This document shows positions 1 to 6,869 of a stretch of 11,566 nt of DNA, piece by piece. Both the position numbers and the translations under genes were made by a program. Source of the stretch: Clostridiales bacterium (lineage in GTDB: Bacteria > Bacillota_A > Clostridia > Oscillospirales > Oscillospiraceae); NCBI GenBank assembly GCA_022777455.1, contig JALFGI010000179.1:1-11566 (forward strand), written 5' to 3'. Under the pieces are notes generated by a model that had not been told where the DNA came from, searched no databases, and saw only the letters and a list, made by a program, of their open reading frames with translations. How positions within the stretch are numbered: the stretch's first letter is position 1; every line of letters begins with the position of its first letter.

Positions 1-150
1 TCCGGCAACGTCACCGCCTCTGCCGCCACCTTCTCCATGGGCATTAAAATGTGTGCCGTCATCATGACCATGCTGCCCATCATGTGCGTATATCCCTTCC
101 TGCAAAAGCATTTTGCCAAGGGCATCATGCTGGGCGCCATCAAAGCGTAA
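1..150 (+). CDS. ABC sugar transporter permease, C-terminal end (partial)
   Basis: The window opens inside this gene; the last 49 codons and a TAA stop are visible. The tail has a hydrophobic membrane segment (CAVIMTMLPIMCVYPFLQ) followed by KHFAKGIMLGAIKA. That is the usual ending of LplC/MalG-type inner-membrane permeases of the CUT1 sugar ABC transporters, which tend to end YPFLQKYF-KG---GA-KG. The protein would form half of the membrane channel that takes sugars from the binding protein encoded 60 bases downstream. The partner permease and the conserved EAA loop would lie upstream, outside the window. The family call rests on a short tail and on the neighbouring binding protein, but the two agree well. 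Confidence 0.85.
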   Translation, partial: SGNVTASAATFSMGIKMCAVIMTMLPIMCVYPFLQKHFAKGIMLGAIKA

Positions 151-168
151 GCAATTCATTTGTACTTA

Positions 169-187
169 TGGCATCGGAAAGATGCCA
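169..187 (+). other. small hairpin between permease and binding-protein genes
   Basis: A 7-bp perfect inverted repeat, TGGCATC / GATGCCA, with a 5-base loop lies in the 60-base gap. No T-run follows it, so it is not a convincing terminator. Hairpins before binding-protein genes often mark mRNA processing or stability differences in transporter operons; that role is an inference here. Confidence 0.3.
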
Positions 188-210
188 GAAAATAAAGGAG
201 GAACACACCT

Positions 211-1764
211 ATGAAAAGAATCCTTAGCATGCTGCTGATGCTGGTAATGCTGCTTTCCGTAGCTGCACCCGCCATCACCGCAAACGCCGCATCCGACCAC
301 ATGACGATTTCCTGGACGGAAGTCATTGAGCAGGACGAAGGCACCGACTACACCCAGGACGCCATCTACAAGACCTTTGCCGAGAAGTTCAACGTGGACT
401 TCGACATCCGTCCCCTGACCTGGGGCAACTGGACCACCAATGTCAACCTGTACATCAACGGTATGAACCTGCCCGACGTGACCAACTGGTTCTTCAACTA
501 CACCGACTACTCCAACTATGTGGAGCAGGAGCTGCTGTACAAGCTGCCCGCCGACTGGCAGGAGCGTTGGCCCGGCGTGGCTGAGGTCTACGCAAAGACC
601 GGCCTGAGCGGCGTTTTGGAGGACGAGAACGGCGACATCTTCTGCCTGCCCGTGCCCGTTTACTTCAACAACAAGCCCGTTGAGAAGATGCCCACCCACC
701 TGCAGGTCTATGCCCGGAAGGATTGGATCGAGCAGGTCACCGGCGAAGAAGTGAAGACCCACTACACCTTCACCGAAATGATGGACATTGCCCGGAAGCT
801 GAAGGAAACCAACCCCGCCGGTGTGGAGAACTTCTACCCCATCACCTGCTACACCAACATGCTGATCCAGGGCCTGGCCTATGCCGGCTACGAGCACATT
901 TCCGCCGGTTACGACATCTACCTGGGCGAAGACGGCCAGTACCACTGGGGCCCCGGGGATGAGCAGACCTACGAGACCCTGAAGATTCTGCAGGATGCCT
1001 GGAAGGAAGGCCTGATTGATCCCGAGTTCTACACCCTGAACCAGGGCGAGGACGAGGACAAGATGACCATTGCCCACTCCACCGCCATGTTCTGCGCCGG
1101 CGGCCTGGCTGCCAACTACATCCTGTTCACCAACGAGCAGCTGTCCTCCGGTCTGAATCCCGACGAGAGCCTGTGCTCCTTCTTCGTCACCGACGACAAC
1201 GGCGTTTACCACTCCGCCGAAGCCACCAACTACTTTGGCGCCCTGATTTTCAACCCCGATCTGGACGACGAGAAGTTCGAGCGCATCATGGACATCATTG
1301 AGTTCTCCCTGTCCGTGGAGGGCCAGGATCTGATTCACCTGGGCATCGAGGGTGTGGACTTCACCAAGAACGAAGACGGCACCTACAACATGCTCCATGA
1401 GTACACCACCAGCGACCTGTATCCTTCCAACCGCTTCTTCTGCACTCTGGCCTCCCGTGCCGACGACTTCTCCATCATCAACCCCTCCTTCCTGGCAAAG
1501 GCTACTTCCAAGCAGCAGGAGCAGTATGTTGAGAAGTTTAGCCTGCTGGATAACAGCTTGGGCGAGATCGACTTCAACTACTCCTTCTATGCCTCCGATG
1601 CCAAGACCCGTCTGGGTGCTGTTCAGGCTGCTTACATCGATGATTATGCCAACCTGATCACCAAGGAAGGCGACCTGCGGGCCAACTGGGAAGCCTGGTG
1701 CGCCGACAAGATGGGAATTGTTCAGCCCGTCATTGATGAAATGAACGCAAGAATCGCAAAGTAA
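211..1764 (+). CDS. Extracellular solute-binding protein of a sugar ABC transporter (LipO/LplA-like)
   Basis: This 517-residue protein should capture a sugar or oligosaccharide outside the cell and deliver it to the upstream permeases. Residues 1-27 are a clear signal peptide: MKR, a hydrophobic core of Leu/Met, then an A-x-A type cleavage site around ITANAA. There is no lipobox cysteine, although most Gram-positive binding proteins are lipoproteins. The mature part is acidic and rich in Trp, Tyr and Asn (for example TWGNWTTNVNLYINGMNLPDV near residues 70-90), typical of the large family-1 solute-binding proteins that come with LplB/LplC-type permeases. AAAGGAGG at 194-201 fixes the start at 211. 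The length of about 500 residues fits this subgroup. The ligand is unknown; the downstream hydrolase and esterases suggest a substituted plant or host glycan fragment. Confidence 0.88.
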   Translation: MKRILSMLLMLVMLLSVAAPAITANAASDHMTISWTEVIEQDEGTDYTQDAIYKTFAEKFNVDFDIRPLTWGNWTTNVNLYINGMNLPDVTNWFFNYTDYSNYVEQELLYKLPADWQERWPGVAEVYAKTGLSGVLEDENGDIFCLPVPVYFNNKPVEKMPTHLQVYARKDWIEQVTGEEVKTHYTFTEMMDIARKLKETNPAGVENFYPITCYTNMLIQGLAYAGYEHISAGYDIYLGEDGQYHWGPGDEQTYETLKILQDAWKEGLIDPEFYTLNQGEDEDKMTIAHSTAMFCAGGLAANYILFTNEQLSSGLNPDESLCSFFVTDDNGVYHSAEATNYFGALIFNPDLDDEKFERIMDIIEFSLSVEGQDLIHLGIEGVDFTKNEDGTYNMLHEYTTSDLYPSNRFFCTLASRADDFSIINPSFLAKATSKQQEQYVEKFSLLDNSLGEIDFNYSFYASDAKTRLGAVQAAYIDDYANLITKEGDLRANWEAWCADKMGIVQPVIDEMNARIAK

Positions 1765-1777
1765 TATCCCGATTTGC

Positions 1778-1810
1778 GGGCGTGCGGCAGCTTAGCCTTG
1801 CCGCACGCCC
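1778..1810 (+). terminator. strong hairpin after the binding-protein gene
   Basis: A perfect 12-bp GC-rich stem (GGGCGTGCGGCA at 1778-1789, TGCCGCACGCCC at 1799-1810) with a 9-base loop begins 14 bases after the stop codon. Only ATTTCAT follows, a poor T-tract, so it may be a partial terminator or a 3' stability hairpin. Either would leave the binding-protein mRNA more abundant than the enzyme genes behind it, a common arrangement in sugar ABC operons. Confidence 0.65.
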
Positions 1811-1835
1811 ATTTCATAGACAAAACCGCTGTTTT

Positions 1836-1866
1836 TCGTCAGCCAAGGTACGGCTTTGGCTGACGA
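1836..1866 (+). promoter_or_regulatory. 11-bp inverted repeat upstream of the glycoside hydrolase gene
   Basis: TCGTCAGCCAA (1836-1846) and TTGGCTGACGA (1856-1866) are perfect reverse complements separated by 9 bases. The repeat ends 20 bases before the AGGAGG of the hydrolase. It has no T-run after it, so it is not a simple terminator. It could be an RNA hairpin acting on hydrolase expression or a DNA operator; no clear promoter was recognised with it. Confidence 0.5.
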
Positions 1867-1900
1867 GAGACCACGTTTACGGATACAGGAGGAATGCCGG

Positions 1901-3412
1901 ATGCAGTTAATTGAGAAATATGGAATGTATGAGATCACCATGCCAGGACGGGGCATTACCCTGCCGGAATGTACTTTTACTAACGGCGGAACCTCCGTCA
2001 CCGTGCAGGGCTTCTGCGAGAACGCCGACCATGCAGCCGTCCGTTTCATGCCGACGGAAACCGGTCTCTGGAAATGTACCATGCGCTGGGAGGGGCAGAC
2101 GCGGCAGGATCAATTTGAATGCGTTCCAAACACGGGAAATAACCACGGCCCCGTGCGGCCGGATGGGATGCACTTCCGATATGACGATGGCACCCGCTAT
2201 ATCCCCTTTGGCACGACCTGCTATGCCTGGATTCACCAGCTGCCGGAGGTGATTACCCAGACGCTGGATACGCTGAAGTCGTCCCCCTTCAACAAGCTGC
2301 GCATGTGCGTGTTCCCCAAGAGCATGCCCTACAATCAGAATGATCCCGCTTTCTATCCCTTTGAGCGTAGGGAAGACGGAACCTGGGATGTCTCCCGCCC
2401 CGACCAGCGCTATTGGAACCACCTGGACAAGATGCTGACGAAGCTGCAGGAGCTGAACATTGAGGCGGATTTGATTCTGTTCCATCCCTATGACCGCTGG
2501 GGCTTTTCCACCATGCCCCAGCAGGATAATCTGACCTATCTGAACTATGCCATCCGCAGGCTGTCGGCCTACCGGAATCTCTGGTGGAGCCTGAGCAATG
2601 AATATGAGTTCAGCTTTTCCAAAACCATCGCCGATTGGGATCAGTTCGGTGAGATGATCGCGGCCCAGGACCCCTACCGCCACATGCTGGGCGCCCACAA
2701 CTGGATTACCCCCTATCCCAAGCGGGATTGGATGACCCATGTCTCTTACCAGGGAAAGGATGCGGCGGCGATTTTTGACATTCGTCAGGAATACCAAATT
2801 CCCACCATCAATGATGAGTGCGGCTACGAAGGGGACATCGAATTCCCCTGGGGCAATCTGAGCTGCCGGGAATTTATGGACCGGGTGTGGACCATAACCG
2901 CGTTTGGCTGTTATGCCATGCACGGCGAAACCTTCCACCGGGAGGATGAGGTGCTCTGGTGGGCGAAGGGCGGCAGGCTATACGGGCAGGCGCCCGCGCG
3001 CATCCGTTTCCTGCGGGAGGTGTTGGAGAGCCTGCCGGGCCCCATGGAACCGGCCTGCACCGAAGCGGTCCGGGACCCCAACGGCAATGCTTCCAGCGAA
3101 GGACAGAAGAAATTGATTCAGAAAATCTGGGAGATGAACTCCGAAAAGGCGAGAAATCAGATCCGCAAGGAAATGATGCGCCCCATCGGCTGCCATCCTG
3201 ACTACCGCCTGATTTACCTGGGCAGCAGCGCCCAGAGCCTTTATACCCTTTCGCTTCCGGAAAAGGGAAGCTACCGGGCAGAGATCATTGATACGATGGC
3301 AATGGAGCGCCGGGAGGCAGTGTCCGGGGTACACGGCACCATCCGTCTGGGACTGCCCGGGAAAGAGGGCATTGCCATCCTGATTACACGCCTGAGCGGT
3401 GAACCGCTGTAA
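1901..3412 (+). CDS. DUF5060/DUF5605-type glycoside hydrolase
   Basis: A 503-residue predicted intracellular glycosidase with no signal peptide. Residues ~5-76 look like the N-terminal DUF5060 beta-sandwich (EKYGMYEITMPG, then RFMPTETGLWKC). NNHGPVR and YIPFGTTCYAW (about 80-109) lead into a TIM barrel of the GH-A clan kind seen in DUF4038/apiosidase-like proteins. WWSLSNEYE places the likely acid/base at E234 after Asn233. INDECGYE (303-310) offers E306, or less likely E310, as nucleophile. From about residue 437 a C-terminal beta domain (YLGSSAQSLYTLSLP) matches the DUF5605 position. AGGAGG at 1887-1892 supports ATG 1901; an in-frame ATG at 1856 has no ribosome site and falls in the inverted repeat. 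The gene runs 26 bases ahead of the next one, so they probably share an mRNA. The substrate is unknown. Confidence 0.85.
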   Translation: MQLIEKYGMYEITMPGRGITLPECTFTNGGTSVTVQGFCENADHAAVRFMPTETGLWKCTMRWEGQTRQDQFECVPNTGNNHGPVRPDGMHFRYDDGTRYIPFGTTCYAWIHQLPEVITQTLDTLKSSPFNKLRMCVFPKSMPYNQNDPAFYPFERREDGTWDVSRPDQRYWNHLDKMLTKLQELNIEADLILFHPYDRWGFSTMPQQDNLTYLNYAIRRLSAYRNLWWSLSNEYEFSFSKTIADWDQFGEMIAAQDPYRHMLGAHNWITPYPKRDWMTHVSYQGKDAAAIFDIRQEYQIPTINDECGYEGDIEFPWGNLSCREFMDRVWTITAFGCYAMHGETFHREDEVLWWAKGGRLYGQAPARIRFLREVLESLPGPMEPACTEAVRDPNGNASSEGQKKLIQKIWEMNSEKARNQIRKEMMRPIGCHPDYRLIYLGSSAQSLYTLSLPEKGSYRAEIIDTMAMERREAVSGVHGTIRLGLPGKEGIAILITRLSGEPL

Positions 3413-3438
3413 TAAACAAAGATTTGGAGGTCAATTCT

Positions 3439-4893
3439 ATGAAGCTGACAGACGTTCAATACATCCCCACAACCAAAACCTCCTGGCCCTTTGGCCGGGC
3501 GGCCATTGCCTGCGATTTTGATCATCTAGGCTATGTGGAAAAGGAATACTTCTTCTCCGGCCTGGCCCGAATTTATCAGGAACTGCCTCACGGTAAAGCA
3601 GAGGTCATTTTTGAAGGTGCGCCCTATACCAACCGGGTGATTTTCCGCATGCCAGCCGACCCTGCCAAATTCAGCGGCAATGTGGTGATTGAAATTCTGA
3701 ATTCCACCGCCGGAATCGACATTGACCGCATTTGGATCAATACCTGGAAGTATCTGACCCGCAGCGGCGATGCTTACGTGGGCATCACCAGCCGGGGCAA
3801 TGTGCTGGATGCACTGAATCGCTTCGACCCGGAGCGTTATGCCCCCCTGAGCTGGGCCAATCCGCAGCCCCAGCGGAAAGCACCTGAGAATGCACCCAAG
3901 GAGGGGCCCTTCCGCTTCCGTCCGGAGCAGGAAATGGGTCTGTTCTGGGATATGCTGGAGGACTGCACCCGGCTGCTGCTTTCCGATTCCCCGGACAATC
4001 CTCTGAAGGCGTATCCCAACCGCCGCATCTTCCTCTCTGGCTGGTCCCAGTCCACCAGCTATATTGCCCGATATTTGAAAACCTTCTATGACGAAGCCAA
4101 TCCCATCTACGCCGGCTACTTCTCCGCAGGCGGCGGCTGCGTGCCCATGGGACTGAACGCCTGCGAGCCCCAGGTGCCTCCTTTTCAGGCAGACGGCGTT
4201 CCTACCGGGTCTGTGATGGGCGCAGCGGAGCCGGTCATTGCCGTGAATACGGAGAGCGAAAACCGGCTGGCCTACTGGTACGGCGATTTCGACGAACCCC
4301 GCTTCAAATTCCGCACCTATCAGATTCCCGGCTCCAGCCACGACAGCAAGTACAACCTGTTCGATTACTACGGCCTGGACCCCTATATGACCTCCAAGCA
4401 GATCATGCACCGGGAGGCAAAATTCCTGGACGGAGAAAACCTGGACTACCCCTATGAGCCCATTTTCTGCGCAGCAATGCGGAACCTGTTTGCCTGGGCA
4501 AATCAGGGAATTCCCGCCCCCCACGCTCCCAAGATTGAAACCAATATTGTCCGCGGCGCTTCCACGGACCCCCTGGGCACCGATGCCGACAACCTGACGG
4601 ACGTATTCGGCAACAGCAAGGGAGGCATCCGCACCCCCGCCATCGACTATCCCACCGGCACCTATTGCAGCCACGCCATCAACGCCGACGGCAGTGTGTC
4701 CCCCATGTTCGGTAAGGTCAATCCCTTCTCCCCGAAGAAGCTGAAGGTGCTCTACGGCAGCCTGGAAAACTACCGCCGTCTTGTGGAGAAGGGGGCCGAG
4801 CAGATGCAGGCGAAGGGCTTCCTGCTGCCCGAGGACAAGCAGGAACTGATTGACCGCATTGTGGCCACCGCCCGGGAGCGGGGCCTGGAATAA
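3439..4893 (+). CDS. alpha/beta hydrolase domain protein (Abhydrolase_10 type)
   Basis: A 484-residue predicted serine hydrolase with no signal peptide, so cytoplasmic. Two conserved-looking stretches fit the large 'alpha/beta hydrolase domain' family: YTNRVIFRMPADPAKFSG followed by NVVIEILNSTAG, and LSGWSQSTSYIARYL. The nucleophile elbow is GWSQS with Ser203, where the classical fifth residue Gly is Ser. The likely catalytic His is H301 in GSSHDSKYN. The acid is probably in VNTESEN, about 40 residues before it, but this is uncertain. GGAGG at 3426-3430 sits 8 bases before ATG 3439; an upstream in-frame TTG at 3424 overlaps that site and is rejected. Placed between a glycosidase and a second esterase, it probably removes an ester group from an imported glycoside. 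The reaction itself has not been read from sequence. Confidence 0.8.
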   Translation: MKLTDVQYIPTTKTSWPFGRAAIACDFDHLGYVEKEYFFSGLARIYQELPHGKAEVIFEGAPYTNRVIFRMPADPAKFSGNVVIEILNSTAGIDIDRIWINTWKYLTRSGDAYVGITSRGNVLDALNRFDPERYAPLSWANPQPQRKAPENAPKEGPFRFRPEQEMGLFWDMLEDCTRLLLSDSPDNPLKAYPNRRIFLSGWSQSTSYIARYLKTFYDEANPIYAGYFSAGGGCVPMGLNACEPQVPPFQADGVPTGSVMGAAEPVIAVNTESENRLAYWYGDFDEPRFKFRTYQIPGSSHDSKYNLFDYYGLDPYMTSKQIMHREAKFLDGENLDYPYEPIFCAAMRNLFAWANQGIPAPHAPKIETNIVRGASTDPLGTDADNLTDVFGNSKGGIRTPAIDYPTGTYCSHAINADGSVSPMFGKVNPFSPKKLKVLYGSLENYRRLVEKGAEQMQAKGFLLPEDKQELIDRIVATARERGLE

Positions 4894-4910
4894 GCAGGGA
4901 GGGAAGCACG

Positions 4911-5708
4911 ATGAAAATCCAACAGGTAATTGACAGAATCCTCGCCTACCATCCTGCGCTGCCCGCCGGGCAGCCAACCTGCGATGGCTTCAAAAGCGGA
5001 GATCCCAACGCCGAGTGCACCGGCATTGCCGTCAGTGTCCAGGCCTCCGTCCAGGTAATCCGGGAAGCAGCAAAGCTTGGGGCAAATCTGTTGATCGTAC
5101 ACGAGCCCACTTTCTATACCCACATGGATCCCACCGGCTGGCTGGAGGGGGACCCGGTTTTTGAGCAGAAAAAAGCCCTGCTGCAGGAGACCGGGATCGC
5201 CGTCTGGCGGGATCATGACCACATCCATGCCCACCGGCCGGACGGGATCATGACCGGCATTGCCGCCGAGCTGGGATGGACGGACTATCTGGAGGAGGAT
5301 CGGGGCTTCCGCTCCAATTTCCTCCTGCCGGAGACAACGCCCCGGGCCATTGCCCAGGCCATGAAGGAGAAACTGGGGCTGAATGCCGTCCGTGTCATCG
5401 GCAACCTGGATGGCCCGGTTTCCAGAGTGGGGATGGTGGGTCACATCATCGGCCAGGAGCAGGAGATTACCCGGCGCATCCGGGAGGAAAACATCCACGT
5501 GGCCATCGCCCTGGAGGCACTGGACTGGACAACCAATTCTTACATCCGGGATGCCGGGGAGCTGGGGCTCCACAAGGCTCTGATTCTGGCCGGACACATG
5601 AACACCGAGGAGCTGGGCATGAAATGGGCGGTGAACTGGATTGGGGAGCTGGTACCGGAGCTGCCGGTCACCTTTGTCCCCTCCGCGGACCTGTACCAGT
5701 ACGTCTGA
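4911..5708 (+). CDS. NIF3-like dinuclear metal-centre protein
   Basis: A 265-residue protein of the NIF3/YbgI family. Members form toroidal hexamers with two metal ions per subunit; their biochemical role is poorly settled, and the 'GTP cyclohydrolase type 2' label is often transferred. Visible family landmarks are VIREAAKLGANLLIVHEP (residues ~49-66), a His/Asp-rich DHDHIHAHRPDG (101-112) where the second metal ligands fall, and GHMNTEELGM with H229 and E233 in the H-x3-E metal motif. The usual His-His pair of the first motif reads His64-Glu65. The length equals the short YbgI form, without the PII-like insert of the longer YqfO form. GGGAGGG at 4897-4903 supports the start, and only 17 bases separate it from the previous stop. 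Its place in a sugar operon suggests a specialised role. Confidence 0.85.
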   Translation: MKIQQVIDRILAYHPALPAGQPTCDGFKSGDPNAECTGIAVSVQASVQVIREAAKLGANLLIVHEPTFYTHMDPTGWLEGDPVFEQKKALLQETGIAVWRDHDHIHAHRPDGIMTGIAAELGWTDYLEEDRGFRSNFLLPETTPRAIAQAMKEKLGLNAVRVIGNLDGPVSRVGMVGHIIGQEQEITRRIREENIHVAIALEALDWTTNSYIRDAGELGLHKALILAGHMNTEELGMKWAVNWIGELVPELPVTFVPSADLYQYV

Positions 5709-5733
5709 TTTTCGGAGATGGCCTCCGACACAG

Positions 5734-5762
5734 TTGACAAATTCACTTAATTTTCGTAAAAT
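5734..5762 (+). promoter_or_regulatory. sigma-A type promoter for the esterase and lacI genes
   Basis: A perfect -35 (TTGACA, 5734-5739), a 17-base spacer and a near-perfect -10 (TAAAAT, 5757-5762) lie in the 81-base gap before the esterase. Transcription would start near 5769, leaving a leader of about 20 bases. This makes the esterase-lacI pair a separate or additional transcription unit within the locus. Confidence 0.75.
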
Positions 5763-5767
5763 TAAGT
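5745..5767. promoter_or_regulatory. palindromic operator over the promoter, candidate LacI-family site
   Basis: ACTTAATTTT (5745-5754) and AAAATTAAGT (5758-5767) are perfect reverse complements around a 3-base centre, CGT. The palindrome covers the spacer and the whole -10 box, so a bound protein would block the polymerase. The central CG and AT-rich symmetric arms fit a LacI/GalR-family site. The regulator encoded two genes down on the same transcript is the obvious candidate, which would give autoregulation. Binding is an inference. Confidence 0.65.
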
Positions 5768-5789
5768 TGTATTCAGAAAGGAATCCATT

Positions 5790-6836
5790 ATGGCATATGA
5801 AATGAATACAAAGCGCCTTGCCGCCTGGGCCGCTGCGGGCACCTTTGCCGGACCCGGTGCGCCGGAGCACATGAAGCGATTTGCCCTGCTGACCAAACCC
5901 AGCGACGAGCCGGAGCGGGTAAGGATTTTGCAGGATGTGTTTAACGAAGCCATCGCCGAAATGGACACCATCCCGTTGTGGGCAGATGGGAATGTCCCCG
6001 GCTGGAAGCCGGAAATTGAACGGCAGAACAAGCCGCAGATTGCCTTTTTCCCCGCCGTGGGCGGGGGCAGACGGGGCTGCATCCTGGTGGCTCCCGGCGG
6101 CGGCTACGACTGCAAGGTCAGCGGGTCCGAGGGCTATCCCGTCATCTGGGGCCTGGTGAACGCGGGATTCCATTGCGCGCTGCTGGACTACCGGCTGAAG
6201 CCCTATTCCCAGTACCGCTCCGTGCAGGATGCCTCCAGAGCCATCCGCATTCTCCGCAGCATGGCGGAGGAACTGGATGTGCTGCCTGATAAAATCGGCA
6301 TGATCGGCGCCAGTGCCGGCGGAAGTCTGACCTGCCTGACCTGTGTCCACTGGGACAAGGGTGATCCCAACGCGGCCGACCCTGTGGAGCGGGTGTCCAG
6401 CCGTCCCGATGCCGGACTTGTGATGTATGGCTGCTTCACCGCTGTCAGTTGGCCCGGATCGGACGCGTTCATGAAAATGCGGGAGGACGGGGAAGATTTT
6501 GTGATGCCCCGGGGCGGCCTGGTGTCCGTGTATATGGATGAGCAGCGCCCGGATAAATACTGGTTTTCTCCGGAAAAATGGGTCAATCCCCAAACCCCGC
6601 CCTTCTTCCTGTGGCAGACCACGGATATGGACGATCCCAGAAATATGTTCTGCTTTGCCAAAGAGCTTGCCGATGCCGGTGTTCGCTTCGAGGCCCACAT
6701 CTATCCTTTCGGCCCCCACGGGATGGCAATGGCCAACGGGACCGGACTGGGCCCCAAGGATGCCCATGTGGCCCATTGGTTCACCCAGGCAACAGAATGG
6801 CTGGATATCTATGGCTTCGGAGGGGAAAAGGCGTAA
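5790..6836 (+). CDS. alpha/beta hydrolase, acetyl/xylan-esterase-like
   Basis: A 348-residue predicted carbohydrate esterase with no signal peptide. PGGGYDCKVSGSEG (102-115) is the oxyanion-hole region typical of BD-FAE/acetyl-xylan-esterase-like hydrolases. GASAGG gives nucleophile Ser175. The acid is likely D279 in WQTTDMDD, and FGPHGMAM gives His310. LLDYRLKPYSQYRSVQDASRA-type sequence after the first motif is also usual in the group. Residues 1-90 form an N-terminal extension with no recognised domain. AAAGG at 5777-5781 lies 8 bases before the ATG. The gene has its own promoter and palindrome and is followed 33 bases later by the lacI-type gene. It probably removes acetyl or aromatic acyl groups from imported sugar fragments. 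A related peptidase or other esterase role cannot be excluded. Confidence 0.85.
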   Translation: MAYEMNTKRLAAWAAAGTFAGPGAPEHMKRFALLTKPSDEPERVRILQDVFNEAIAEMDTIPLWADGNVPGWKPEIERQNKPQIAFFPAVGGGRRGCILVAPGGGYDCKVSGSEGYPVIWGLVNAGFHCALLDYRLKPYSQYRSVQDASRAIRILRSMAEELDVLPDKIGMIGASAGGSLTCLTCVHWDKGDPNAADPVERVSSRPDAGLVMYGCFTAVSWPGSDAFMKMREDGEDFVMPRGGLVSVYMDEQRPDKYWFSPEKWVNPQTPPFFLWQTTDMDDPRNMFCFAKELADAGVRFEAHIYPFGPHGMAMANGTGLGPKDAHVAHWFTQATEWLDIYGFGGEKA

Positions 6837-6869
6837 CGGTTTCTATTTCAGCAAAAGGAGTGGGTCACA

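Noticed and set aside
166..1398. A 410-codon open frame on the - strand opposite the binding-protein gene.
   Set aside because: Low-complexity Val/Gly/Leu composition from the antisense of a codon-biased gene; no family resemblance.
1856..1900. An upstream ATG extending the glycoside hydrolase by 15 codons.
   Set aside because: It has no ribosome site and lies within the inverted repeat, whereas ATG 1901 follows AGGAGG at the right distance.
3526..4977. A 483-codon open frame on the - strand opposite the Abhydrolase_10 gene.
   Set aside because: Antisense shadow running through the operon junction, with no start signal or recognisable motif.
4770..6776. A 668-codon open frame on the - strand across the NIF3-like and esterase genes.
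   Set aside because: It lies antisense to two well-supported genes and their promoter, has no ribosome site, and its composition (Gly/His/Val-rich) is the mirror of GC-rich third positions.
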